Shown here: positions 36,767-45,707 of the stretch, one piece after another | Numbering within the stretch: the stretch's first letter is position 1 | How the letters are laid out: every line of letters begins with the position of its first letter | Origin: Neorhizobium sp. | GTDB taxonomy: Bacteria; Pseudomonadota; Alphaproteobacteria; Rhizobiales; Rhizobiaceae | Length of the DNA: 64,000 nucleotides | Assembly: GCA_028283725.1 (NCBI GenBank) | Contig: JAPWKC010000004.1 | Coordinates: forward strand, 1,054,001 to 1,118,000 | Reading direction: 5' to 3' | Notes under the pieces: model-generated | The model's input: only the letters and a program-made list of their open reading frames with translations | What the model was told of the DNA's origin: nothing | The model's database searches: none | Position numbers and translations under genes: made by a program

Positions 36767-37234
36767 TCACGCCGACATCAATTCCCGCACCGGCACCTTG
36801 GTCTGGCCGGCACCCTCTCCGGCGCCTTCGAGGGCATCGGCGATGGTGGTGTTGAACAGGACATCGCGGGTGGCATCGGCCACGCGGGCGAAGACGTGGC
36901 GGATCTCGCAGAGATGCTCGCCGTCGCAATCGTCGCATTTGCGGTAGGCCGTCTGGGAAAGACAGGGCAACGGGGCGATCGGGCCATCCACCAGCCGCAG
37001 CACCTCGCCGAAGGTGATCGCGTCCGCCGGTTTCAGCAGCAGATAGCCGCCCTGCTTGCCGCGGCGGCTGACGACGATGCCGGAGCGCTTGAGGTCGAGC
37101 AGGATCTGCTCCAGGAACTTCTTGGGGATGCTCTGCTGGACAGCAATTTCCGAGATCAGCATCGGCTCCTCGGATCGAGCCTGCGCCAGCGCCGTCAAGG
37201 CCCTCAGCGCGTATTTCGCCTTCTGGGATATCAT
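36767..37234 (-). CDS. Rrf2 family regulator with four C-terminal cysteines
   Basis: A 155-residue Rrf2 protein. The winged helix (residues 1-80) contains ISQKAKYALRALTALA, SIPKKFLEQILLDLKRSGIV and RGKQGGYLL. Cysteines 91, 100, 103 and 109 form a C-x8-C-x2-C-x5-C set that could hold an iron-sulfur cluster. Relatives include IscR and the cysteine regulator CymR. Its position divergent from cysH-cysD-cysN and near the sulfate importer suggests control of sulfur assimilation. The ATG at 37234 begins the conserved MISQKAKYAL. Confidence 0.85.
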   Translation of the reverse strand: MISQKAKYALRALTALAQARSEEPMLISEIAVQQSIPKKFLEQILLDLKRSGIVVSRRGKQGGYLLLKPADAITFGEVLRLVDGPIAPLPCLSQTAYRKCDDCDGEHLCEIRHVFARVADATRDVLFNTTIADALEGAGEGAGQTKVPVRELMSA

Positions 37235-37632
37235 AACGCAACCATCAACAGGAACACCGTCGCCCGGCCGGAATTGACCGCACGTCGTGGCTCGATCATC
37301 GCATTTGCGCACATCCGCGGGGACGCCGCGCGTGGCCTTCCGAGAGGCAAGCCATGGGGCACTCTGGGGGTGTCAGACAGATGCATGCCCGCTTGCGGTT
37401 CTACCGCATTGCAAACATACGTTCGGGATAGCTCAAATGACCAGAAATTACAAACCAATGCGGGTAGGCTTGCGGATAAATTCGCTCACTTTTGGTTAAG
37501 GCGGCGGGTTTTCTGTGCGATCGCAGGTTTCTAGAGAAATTTGCTCTGCGCAACCGCCGGAAGAAACGCGTTTTCCTGTCCTTTCGCCCCGCAGGTCCGG
37601 ATAATCCAGACACTGCTTATGAAAGAAGACCG
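37235..37632. other. Divergent promoter region between the Rrf2 gene and cysH
   Basis: No gene is visible in this 398-base stretch. It contains the inverted repeat TGCGGT-TCT-ACCGCA (37394-37408) and the perfect palindrome TGCGATCGCA (37516-37525), either of which may be an operator. The part after 37420 is AT-rich compared with the flanks and is where the cysH promoter should lie. Confidence 0.5.
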
Positions 37633-38418
37633 ATGACGCTTCATGATGCTGCCGGGCGCGATCGCCTTGCCCGCAACGATGTTTCCGTAATGACACTCGA
37701 CCGTCGGCTTGCCGGTCTCGACCTTGCCGCACGGCTGGCGCTTGCGGCCGGGCTCGGGCGCGCCGTGTTCACAACGTCGCTCGGCATAGAGGATCAGGTC
37801 ATCACGGCTGCAATCGGCACGCACCGCCTGCCGATCGAGGTCTCCACGCTGCAGACGGGCCGATTGTTTCCCGAGACGCTGTCGCTGATGGCAGAGACCG
37901 AGGAGCGCTACGACCTGACGATCCGTCGCTTCGCGCCGGAGCAGGATGATATCGATGCCTATGCGGAAAAATACGGCCTGAACGGCTTCTACGACAGCGT
38001 CGAGGCGCGCCACGCCTGCTGTCATGTGAGAAAGCTCGTGCCGCTCGCCAAGGCGCTTGATGGCGCAGACGTGTGGATCACCGGGCTTCGCCGCGGCCAG
38101 TCCGGCAACCGGGCATCGACGCCGTTTGCCGACTATGACGCCGACCGGCATCTCCTGAAGATCAATCCGCTCGCCGATTGGGACATCGAGACCATTCATG
38201 CCCATGTGACGGCCGAGGCAATCCCGGTCAATCCGTTGCATGGCCGCGGATATCCCTCGATCGGTTGCGAGCCCTGTACACGCGCCATCAAGCCCGGCGA
38301 ACCCGAACGCGCCGGACGATGGTGGTGGGAAAACGACGAGACGCGCGAATGCGGCCTGCATGTGCAGGAAGACCCTGTATCGGACATCGCATCAACAGCG
38401 CGTTCCGTTTCCCGCTAA
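37633..38418 (+). CDS. cysH: Phosphoadenylyl/adenylyl-sulfate reductase (APS type)
   Basis: A 261-residue PAPS/APS reductase. The PP-loop-like part (FTTSLGIEDQVI), the iron-sulfur cysteines 129, 130, 212 and 215 (HACCHVRK and GCEPCTR) and the catalytic Cys240 in ECGLH are all visible. The four cluster cysteines mark the assimilatory APS-reducing form, which skips PAPS. It reduces activated sulfate to sulfite with thioredoxin. The ATG at 37633 was chosen for a normal start; the longer upstream frame is not conserved in kind. First gene of cysH-cysD-cysN. Confidence 0.93.
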   Translation: MTLHDAAGRDRLARNDVSVMTLDRRLAGLDLAARLALAAGLGRAVFTTSLGIEDQVITAAIGTHRLPIEVSTLQTGRLFPETLSLMAETEERYDLTIRRFAPEQDDIDAYAEKYGLNGFYDSVEARHACCHVRKLVPLAKALDGADVWITGLRRGQSGNRASTPFADYDADRHLLKINPLADWDIETIHAHVTAEAIPVNPLHGRGYPSIGCEPCTRAIKPGEPERAGRWWWENDETRECGLHVQEDPVSDIASTARSVSR

Positions 38419-38495
38419 CCGCCATCCCGCACGCGGCCGGCAAGACCGGTCGCCACCTCCTGTGTTTGTAACAGACTGATTATCCGGAGACCGCA

Positions 38496-39449
38496 ATGCC
38501 CCTGTCCGTACAGGAAACGGAAATCAAGAACCCGCCCGTTTCCAGACCGCCGCTCGACCCGCATCTGAAGGCCCTCGAGAACGAAGCGATCCATATCTTC
38601 CGCGAGGTCGCGGCCGAGTTCGAAAACCCGGTCATGCTCTATTCGATCGGCAAGGATTCCTCCGTGCTCCTGCACTTGGCGCGCAAGGCCTTCTTTCCCG
38701 GCCGGCTGCCCTTCCCGCTTCTGCACATCGATACGACGTGGAAGTTCAAGGAAATGATCGAGTTCCGCGACCAGATCGCGGAGAAATACGATCTCGACCT
38801 CGTCGTCCATACCAACAGGCGCGGCCGCGATGAAAACATCACGCCGTTCACCCACGGCTCTGCTTTCTATACCGACGTGATGAAGACCGAGGCCTTGCGG
38901 CAGGCGCTGGATGCCGGCGGCTATGACGCGGCCTTCGGCGGCGCACGCCGCGACGAGGAGGCAAGCCGCGCCAAGGAACGCATCTATTCGTTCAGGACCC
39001 CCGACCACAAATGGGACCCGCGCAACCAGCGGCCCGAACTGTGGAACGTCTATAACGGCATGGTCAGAAAGGGGGAAAGCGTGCGCGCCTTCCCGCTCTC
39101 CAACTGGACGGAAGTCGATATCTGGCGCTACATCCAGGCCGAAGACATTCCGCTCGTGCCGCTCTATTACGCCGCCGAACGCCCCTATGTGGAGCGCGAC
39201 GGGATGATGATCCTTGCCGCAGATCCGCGCCTGGAACTGCAGCCGGGCGAAGAGGTGAAGCATGGCTCGATCCGTTTTCGCACGCTTGGCTGCTTTCCCT
39301 TGACCGGCGCGATCCGCTCGACGGCCTCGACGCTCGACGAGGTGATCTCGGAACTCGAAATCGCCACCGTTTCCGAACGGCAGGGCCGCGCCATCGACCG
39401 CGACCAATCCGGCTCGATGGAAAAGAAAAAGCGCGAAGGATATTTTTGA
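38496..39449 (+). CDS. cysD: Sulfate adenylyltransferase subunit 2
   Basis: A 317-residue ATP sulfurylase small subunit. The PP-loop SIGKDSS is near residue 50, then [14 protein letters not shown] and [16 protein letters not shown]. With CysN it makes APS from sulfate and ATP, driven by GTP hydrolysis. It lies 77 bases after cysH and one base before cysN. Confidence 0.96.
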   Translation: MPLSVQETEIKNPPVSRPPLDPHLKALENEAIHIFREVAAEFENPVMLYSIGKDSSVLLHLARKAFFPGRLPFPLLHIDTTWKFKEMIEFRDQIAEKYDLDLVVHTNRRGRDENITPFTHGSAFYTDVMKTEALRQALDAGGYDAAFGGARRDEEASRAKERIYSFRTPDHKWDPRNQRPELWNVYNGMVRKGESVRAFPLSNWTEVDIWRYIQAEDIPLVPLYYAAERPYVERDGMMILAADPRLELQPGEEVKHGSIRFRTLGCFPLTGAIRSTASTLDEVISELEIATVSERQGRAIDRDQSGSMEKKKREGYF

Positions 39450-39450
39450 G

Positions 39451-40956
39451 ATGAGTGCAACGGCAACTTCAACCGTCTCCTCCGCAACGATCCTTCCCTT
39501 CGTCGAGGCCGCCGCGCGCGGTCAGCGCGACACGCGGCCGCTGCGGCTGATCACCTGCGGCTCGGTGGATGACGGCAAGTCGACGCTGATCGGCCGACTT
39601 TTGTGGGACACCAAAGCGGTCAAGGAAGACCAGGCGGCGACGCTCGCACGCGATTCGGGCAAGCAGAACGATCTGGGTCTTCCCGATTTCGCGCTGCTGC
39701 TCGACGGTTTGCAGGCGGAACGCGAACAGGGCATCACGATCGACGTCGCCTATCGCTATTTCGCCACCGACCGGCGCTCGTTCATCGTCGCCGATACGCC
39801 CGGCCACGAGCAATATACCCGCAACATGGCGACCGGCGCCTCGACGGCGGACCTCGCCGTGCTTCTGGCCGATGCCCGCGCCGGCATTCTGGAACAGACC
39901 CGCAGGCATGCGACGATCGCGGCCCTGATGGGCATCAAGCAGTTCGTGCTTGCGGTCAACAAGGTCGACCTCGTCAATTACGACAAGGCGATCTTCGAGA
40001 AAATCAGCCACGAGTTTCGCGAGTTCGCGCTGGCGCTCGGCGTTCGGCAGATCACGGCTATCCCGATGTCGGCGCTGAAGGGCGAGAATGTCGTGACGGC
40101 AGCCACGTCCGCCATGCCCTGGTATGATGGGCCGACGCTGATCGAAACGCTGGAACTGGCAACCGCCCGCTCTGGCCAGACGGGTGGCTTTCGCCTGCCG
40201 GTGCAGCGCGTGTCGCGCCCGGGCGAAAGTTTTCGCGGCTATCAGGGAACGGTCGCGGGCGGCTCGATCAAGCCGGGCGACAGTGTCGTCGTCCTGCCGG
40301 CCGGCACGGTTGCCAATGTCAAGCAGATCGTGACCTTCGATCTGGTGCGCAATGCGGCCGTCTCGGGTGATGCCATCACGCTGGTTCTCGACCGCAATGT
40401 CGACGTTTCGCGTGGCGACCTGATCGTGTCGATCGAAGGCCAGCCGATGACCGGCAAAGCCTTCGACGCGCAGATCGTGGCGCTGCAGCCGGGCGGCATC
40501 GAGCCTGGAAAGCGATACTGGCTGAAGACGGGCTCGCGCCGCCAGCGCGTCTCGGTGGAGCCATGGTCGCAGCTGGAGCTGAAAACCGGCGCCTGGGCTG
40601 CGCATGCCGGCGCGCTTGCGATGAACGCCATCGGCAAGGTGCGGCTCTCCTTCGAGGAACAGGCGGTCTTCGACACCTATGAGCAGAACCGCACGACGGG
40701 CGCCTTCATCCTGATCGATCCGGATACGCTGAACACCGTGGCGGGTGGCATGATCACCGCCAGGCGCGGCGAACTCGGCGGCCTTTATCGCGGGGATGCC
40801 GACGGCCAGCGCGTCGTGCTGTCGCTTCCCGCAGATCTTGCCGAACAGTTGATGGCGAGCGATCTTTTCGCCAGCCGCCGCGACGAAACGGAGATCCGGC
40901 GGATGACGGCGCATGAGGCAACAGAGCTGTTTGCCAATGCCGGCAGCGATATCTGA
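39451..40956 (+). CDS. cysN: Sulfate adenylyltransferase subunit 1 (GTPase)
   Basis: A 501-residue elongation-factor-like GTPase. G1 GSVDDGKST (residues 37-45), G3 DTPGH and G4 NKVD are intact. Two beta-barrel domains fill the C-terminal half. There is no fused CysC kinase domain (as in NodQ-type proteins), which agrees with direct APS reduction by CysH. It activates CysD. Confidence 0.95.
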   Translation: MSATATSTVSSATILPFVEAAARGQRDTRPLRLITCGSVDDGKSTLIGRLLWDTKAVKEDQAATLARDSGKQNDLGLPDFALLLDGLQAEREQGITIDVAYRYFATDRRSFIVADTPGHEQYTRNMATGASTADLAVLLADARAGILEQTRRHATIAALMGIKQFVLAVNKVDLVNYDKAIFEKISHEFREFALALGVRQITAIPMSALKGENVVTAATSAMPWYDGPTLIETLELATARSGQTGGFRLPVQRVSRPGESFRGYQGTVAGGSIKPGDSVVVLPAGTVANVKQIVTFDLVRNAAVSGDAITLVLDRNVDVSRGDLIVSIEGQPMTGKAFDAQIVALQPGGIEPGKRYWLKTGSRRQRVSVEPWSQLELKTGAWAAHAGALAMNAIGKVRLSFEEQAVFDTYEQNRTTGAFILIDPDTLNTVAGGMITARRGELGGLYRGDADGQRVVLSLPADLAEQLMASDLFASRRDETEIRRMTAHEATELFANAGSDI

Positions 40957-41099
40957 GACTAGCCGTCGCTGCAGCTTTTGCAGCATCGACCGACACGCCG
41001 CCGACAGCCCTCGTGCCATCGTCGACGTGCCGGCGATCGACGGCCGGGTTCGGGCCGGCCAGCCATGGCGGCTGGCGGCGCGAGCGGCCTTCGACATCA

Positions 41100-43982
41100 T
41101 CACCCCCGCAGACCGCGCTTGTCGATGCCGAGGGCTTTCTTGATTGCGGCCATTTCCTGCCGGGCGGCGCAGGCCTGTGCCAGGTCGGCGGTGACGGCCG
41201 GGGGGCCTGAGGACGGGGGGGCTGAGAGCGGGGGATCGTCGCCGGATGGTGGCTCGGGCTCGGGCGTGGAGGCCCATCCCGGAGCCCATTTGGGGTGGTC
41301 GGTGGTCGTCAAAGCCCGTTCGAGCGCATGGAAGCCAAGTGCGCGGTAAGCTTCCATCTGTTCCTCGGAGAAAAACTGGTCGCCCGTCGTTTCATGCGGG
41401 AAACTCTGGTAACGCCGCTCGTAGTCGAGCACGTAGTCGGGCTCGTCACCGGTGACAAGCGCCTTCACATAGATGAGCGTGCCCTTGTCATTGCCACCGT
41501 AATCGATCTCGCCGATTGAGAAATGCTCGGCATGAACGGGATCGGCATCCTCTGCGTGGGCGCCCTTGGCCTGCGCGCGGCGTGCTGCCGCCTTCTGCAT
41601 GGCGGTGAAATCGATGGTTATGCGATAGCCGAGATCGATACGGGCAAAGCGTTCGACATCCACCAGCGCGCCGAAATGCATCGCCGGATCGGCCTCGGCG
41701 TCAACGATGAGGATGACCCTGCATTTGCGCCGGAGCAGCTGGTAGAGGCCGAGATTGTCCACATGGCCACCATCCGTGACATAGATCTTCGAACTGTCGG
41801 TGCGCAGCAGGCCGAAGGCTTCGGCGACCAGATAGGCGCGCAGGAAATCGTGCCAGGGAAGGCGCGGGCTGAGATCCTCGACTTTGGTGTCGCAATATTT
41901 CGGATTGTCCAACCAGTAGCCGAGGCGGACGTTGAGAAGCGCCAGCGTCGGCGTCAGAGCATCGATATTGGCGCGCCCCATATTGGAGGAGAAAGCCGCG
42001 CCGGAGATGGCGGTGGCCGCAGGAAGCGTCAGATCGGCATCCTTCTTCTCCATGACCGTCGTTGGCGCATAGCGGGTGCTGAGGCTGCCGATGTAATCAC
42101 GCGACAGATGGAAGAACTCGGCCCGGCGGCCGCGCTTGGCGGGATCGGGCGGTGCGGCCGAGCGATTTCCGGCTGGTGGCTCGACATCTGCGGCCTGGAT
42201 ATTGACCCGCATGCTTTCCCGTTGCGTGCCCGCCGCAAGGCGGGCGTTCAATGCCGCATTGACGAGGAGATAGGGCGCGTATGGCGTGATCTGGCTCAGC
42301 TTCATCGGCCCGACCGCATTGTCTCGCCCGGATCGTATGCCCAGCCGGAAGGCCACGGAGAGACGGTCGCGGTAGAGACCGTGCAGGGAATTGGCATTGG
42401 CTGAAAACAGAAAGGCCGACAGGATCACCACGAGGCTCGCCAACACGTAATTGATGAGGACGAGATAGCTCGCCTCCTGCCAATCCAATGGCGATGCGAA
42501 CCGAAAGACCGGTGGGCCGCCGCGGGTGGCCCATGCGGCCAGGACCAGACATGCGAGCGCCACCGCCACGGCGGCAAGGCCGACCGGCAGCTTGTAGCCC
42601 AATGCCGCCAGCCGCTTGCCGAAGAGGCGAAGGGTCGATTTTCCGTTTTGCGTCAGGAGCAATGCGGCGCCATGGAAGACGGTGAGACCGACAAAAGCGG
42701 CCATGAGCAGGACCTGCGTCCAGGGATTGCCAATGAAGGACGGACCGAGCGGAAAGGCATTTTCAGGATGGGTGATGTCGAACAGGCCGACGCAGGCGAT
42801 GCCCCAGAGCGACAGGCCGAGATAGGCGAGATAGATGAGGAACGGCACGATCAGCCCGGCTGCGAAGAGCAGGATGCGGGAAAGGACCGAGCGCAACAGA
42901 GCGCCGACGCCCGGTTCTGCCAGCCCCTTTTCGATCCAGCCGACAAGCTGTGTCCGAAAGCCTGCCGTGGCCGCGACGAAGGCGGCGAGCATGGCATAGA
43001 CCGCCGGGATCGTCGCTTTGGTGGTTTCGCCCTGCGTCAGATAGCCGAAGAACAGCTTCAGAATGGGGCCTTGCAACTCGAGCGCGAAACCGGCCAGTGT
43101 CAGGACACCGACCAATCTCACCGTGCCGACGCCCCAGCCAGACGCCGTATCGCTCCAGCCGCGCCCGCCAGAGCGGACTGCGCCCCAGACGATCAGAGAC
43201 ACGACGAGCGCCGCAAGACCTATCTTCGACAGCGGAAACGCATTGAGGAGATCCGGCCACCATGTGAACGCCTGGCCGAACTTCCATGTGAGCACGTCGA
43301 CAAGAATGCTGGTGTCGAGGTTTCTGACGGTCGGGTTGGTCAGGATGGTGATCGTGGCGAGCGGCAGGATCACCAGCAGTACGAGAAAGAGATTGACCGC
43401 CACCCCGCGTGCCACGACGCAGAGCGACAGAATGATATCGGTCACACCATGGGGCATGAGATAATTGGCGTGATCGCGAATATGGCTGACCGCTTCATTG
43501 TCGCGGATGTCGTTTTCCGTCGGCTGTCCGCTCTGCGGGGCGCCATCGCTTGTGCCTGCGCCATCGCCTGCGCCTGCGCCGACGGAGAGGCCAGCGTAGG
43601 GGAAGGCATAGGGCACCGTCTTGCCCCTGCCCGCGGCGTGACGCGTCATCGCCGCCACCATGCCGGTACCGATGAAGCCGCCGCCGGAGACCGTCGACAG
43701 ATAGTCCGCCCGCTTGACCATGCCGAACGCGTCGAGCGCCTGCAAAGCGCCAAGACAAAACGAGGCCGAGCGGATGCCGCCGCCGGACAGGCCGATACCG
43801 AACCACGGCGCCCCGTCACCCAGGCCCTTTCCGTCGGCAAACCATGCCTCGCGGCGCGTGCGGATCGCCGCGGCCTCTGCCTCGACGACATCCGCAAGAT
43901 CGACCACGCCGCTCCCCGGCACCTTGCCTGCGCCGAACAGTTGTTTCAGCCAGCCCCAGGATTTCTTCCAGAATTTCCCCAT
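41100..43982 (-). CDS. Large membrane-embedded patatin-like phospholipase
   Basis: A 960-residue protein. The N-terminus has a patatin oxyanion motif GLSGGGIRS (residues 64-72) and the probable nucleophile Ser99 in TVSGGGFIG. A long central part (about residues 170-560) has about 9-11 hydrophobic segments, and the patatin core then resumes with the catalytic Asp in VTDGGHVDNLG near residue 736. So the lipase domain is split by a membrane region. Patatins hydrolyse phospholipid or lipid acyl esters. It stands alone between cysN (convergent) and a symporter gene. Target lipid is unknown. Confidence 0.8.
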   Translation of the reverse strand: MGKFWKKSWGWLKQLFGAGKVPGSGVVDLADVVEAEAAAIRTRREAWFADGKGLGDGAPWFGIGLSGGGIRSASFCLGALQALDAFGMVKRADYLSTVSGGGFIGTGMVAAMTRHAAGRGKTVPYAFPYAGLSVGAGAGDGAGTSDGAPQSGQPTENDIRDNEAVSHIRDHANYLMPHGVTDIILSLCVVARGVAVNLFLVLLVILPLATITILTNPTVRNLDTSILVDVLTWKFGQAFTWWPDLLNAFPLSKIGLAALVVSLIVWGAVRSGGRGWSDTASGWGVGTVRLVGVLTLAGFALELQGPILKLFFGYLTQGETTKATIPAVYAMLAAFVAATAGFRTQLVGWIEKGLAEPGVGALLRSVLSRILLFAAGLIVPFLIYLAYLGLSLWGIACVGLFDITHPENAFPLGPSFIGNPWTQVLLMAAFVGLTVFHGAALLLTQNGKSTLRLFGKRLAALGYKLPVGLAAVAVALACLVLAAWATRGGPPVFRFASPLDWQEASYLVLINYVLASLVVILSAFLFSANANSLHGLYRDRLSVAFRLGIRSGRDNAVGPMKLSQITPYAPYLLVNAALNARLAAGTQRESMRVNIQAADVEPPAGNRSAAPPDPAKRGRRAEFFHLSRDYIGSLSTRYAPTTVMEKKDADLTLPAATAISGAAFSSNMGRANIDALTPTLALLNVRLGYWLDNPKYCDTKVEDLSPRLPWHDFLRAYLVAEAFGLLRTDSSKIYVTDGGHVDNLGLYQLLRRKCRVILIVDAEADPAMHFGALVDVERFARIDLGYRITIDFTAMQKAAARRAQAKGAHAEDADPVHAEHFSIGEIDYGGNDKGTLIYVKALVTGDEPDYVLDYERRYQSFPHETTGDQFFSEEQMEAYRALGFHALERALTTTDHPKWAPGWASTPEPEPPSGDDPPLSAPPSSGPPAVTADLAQACAARQEMAAIKKALGIDKRGLRG

Positions 43983-44080
43983 GTCTGCCTACCCCCGGTT
44001 TCCCTGGAAAGCAGACTAATGCAACCTTAAATTACATTTCAAGATTTTTCGCGCGATAGCATTTACATTAGCTAAACGAG

Positions 44081-44102
44081 AAAAGGGCCGCTTGCGCAGC
44101 CC
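44081..44102 (-). terminator. Rho-independent terminator after the symporter gene
   Basis: GGGCCGC / GCAGCCC (one wobble) with loop TTGC is followed on the minus strand by TTTT. It separates the symporter from the patatin gene. Confidence 0.6.
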
Positions 44103-44128
44103 CTTGCCTTCGTTGCCCGATGGCCCAC

Positions 44129-44158
44129 GATCCGTGGGGTGGCGATCCGTGGGGTGGC
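44129..44158. repeat. Two perfect tandem copies of a 15-base unit
   Basis: GATCCGTGGGGTGGC occurs twice in a row, and a third copy begins (GATC) before the symporter stop codon. It looks like a recent slippage product. Confidence 0.75.
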
Positions 44159-44160
44159 GA

Positions 44161-45120
44161 TCAGTGCAGAACCGGCGCCGGGCGAACCTCGTCGCCCTTC
44201 GTGCGGCTGGCAAAGACATTGGCCAGCAGCGCGCCGGAAATGTTGTGCCAGACCGAGAAGATCGCGCTCGGGACGGCGGCGAGCGGCGAAAAATAGGCGG
44301 TGGCCAATGCGGCGCCGAGGCCGCTGTTCTGCATGCCGACTTCGATGGCGAGCGCCTTCTGCTTGTAGAAATTCAGGCCGAAAGCCTTTGCGGCGAAGAA
44401 GCCGAGCAGATAGCCGAGACCGTTATGCAGCACAACGACGGCGAAGATCAGCAGGCCGGACTGGGCGATCGCGCCCCTGCTGGCGCCGACGACTGCCGAG
44501 ACGATCAGCACGATGCCGACGACGCTTACGAGCGGCAGGACCGGGATCGCCATCTTGACGGCGCGCGGCAGCAGCTTCTGGGCAAGGAAGCCCAGCGCCA
44601 GCGGCACGATGATCACCTGCACGATGCTGATGAACATGGACCAGGCGTTGACCGGCAGATACTGGCTGGCGAACATCCAGACGAGGAAAGGTGTAACGAT
44701 CGGCGCAGCAAGCGTCGTCACCGAGGTGCAGGCAACCGACAGCGCCACATCGCCCTTGGCGAGATAGGTCATGACGTTGCTCGACGTGCCGCCCGGGCAG
44801 CAACCGACAAGGATGACGCCGGCCGCGACTTCCGGCGGCATCGGGATGATCTTCGTCAGGATGACGGCCAGAAGCGGCATGATGAGGAAGTGCGCGACGA
44901 CGCCGATCGCCACCTCGAAGGGGCGGCGCGCAAGCTCGCGAAAATCATCGACGGAGATCGTCAGGCCCATGCCGAACATGATGATGCCGAGCAGCGTGAC
45001 GATATAAGGCGCAATCTGCTTGAACGTTTCGGGGAAGACGAAGCCCAGAACGGCGAAGACGATGACCCAGATGGCGAATGTCCGCCCGACAAAGGCGGAG
45101 AATGTGGCAAGTGCTTTCAA
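44161..45120 (-). CDS. BASS-family (bile acid:sodium symporter-like) transporter
   Basis: A 319-residue membrane protein with about 9-10 helices. Family motifs: LGIIMFGMGLTISVDDF, LVGCCPGGTSSNVMTYLAKGDVALSVACTS, and EVGMQNSGLGAALATAYF. Members move bile acids, pantothenate precursors (PanS), pyruvate or other organic anions with sodium; the substrate here is unknown. The start was placed at TTG 45120, because GGGAGG lies 6 bases upstream and no ATG is available; a TTG at 45174 would run through that site. Confidence 0.82.
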   Translation of the reverse strand: MKALATFSAFVGRTFAIWVIVFAVLGFVFPETFKQIAPYIVTLLGIIMFGMGLTISVDDFRELARRPFEVAIGVVAHFLIMPLLAVILTKIIPMPPEVAAGVILVGCCPGGTSSNVMTYLAKGDVALSVACTSVTTLAAPIVTPFLVWMFASQYLPVNAWSMFISIVQVIIVPLALGFLAQKLLPRAVKMAIPVLPLVSVVGIVLIVSAVVGASRGAIAQSGLLIFAVVVLHNGLGYLLGFFAAKAFGLNFYKQKALAIEVGMQNSGLGAALATAYFSPLAAVPSAIFSVWHNISGALLANVFASRTKGDEVRPAPVLH

Positions 45121-45707
45121 TGGAACCTCCCTCAAGAGAAAGGCGCCCCTTAAGCGCTTGCCCGCAAGGGTCAAGGCCTATTTATCGCAAACGGGTACGC
45201 CTGAGCCCGCGTTCGGCCGTGGTTTGGCCTTTCTGGGCGTATTGATGACGATTGCCGGCGCGTCTGTCGGCCTTTCGGCGATGCGGGCCCGCATCACCCC
45301 TTCCCGCAGCCGTTCATCGGCGGGCGTTTTTCCGAACCCTTTTCCCATCGGCTTTTGCGGCGCGCGCATTGCTGCTGTACCCGGTCTTACACGATGGCCG
45401 TTGCTGCCGCCCGCAGCCAGAGGAGATTTCGGCGCTCCTCCGAATCAAACATCGGCCGGCCGCAACCGCCATCTGCGCCCTCTGCAACGCAAGGCTGATC
45501 GCCCTCTCGTACTACCGGCCACAATGGCGCCCGAGACCTGTTGCAATCCAAGGGCTTGATGCCCGGTGTTGAAAACCGGCCACTACACACAGTGTTCAAC
45601 CTTTGGGCTAGTTTGCAGAGCGTCCGCAACAGCCTATATCATAGTCCGCTTGAACAGCCGGAACGCGTGCCCCACGGACACCGCACCGGACGGAAGATCT
45701 GCCGCCG
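45121..45707. other. Gene-free stretch before the ABC-like gene
   Basis: Nothing convincing is coded in these 587 bases. A 63-codon minus-strand frame (45178-45369) has no ribosome site. The right end carries the promoter candidate listed separately and a loose inverted repeat GTTGAA..TTCAAC near 45569-45601. Confidence 0.45.
45613..45642 (+). promoter_or_regulatory. Promoter candidate of the ABC-like gene
   Basis: TTGCAG (45613-45618) and TATCAT (45637-45642) are 18 bases apart, 66 bases before the ATG at 45708. Confidence 0.3.

Noticed and set aside
45178-45369. A 63-codon minus-strand frame upstream of the symporter
   Set aside because: Codon use is acceptable but there is no ribosome site and no recognisable motif; too weak to list as a gene.
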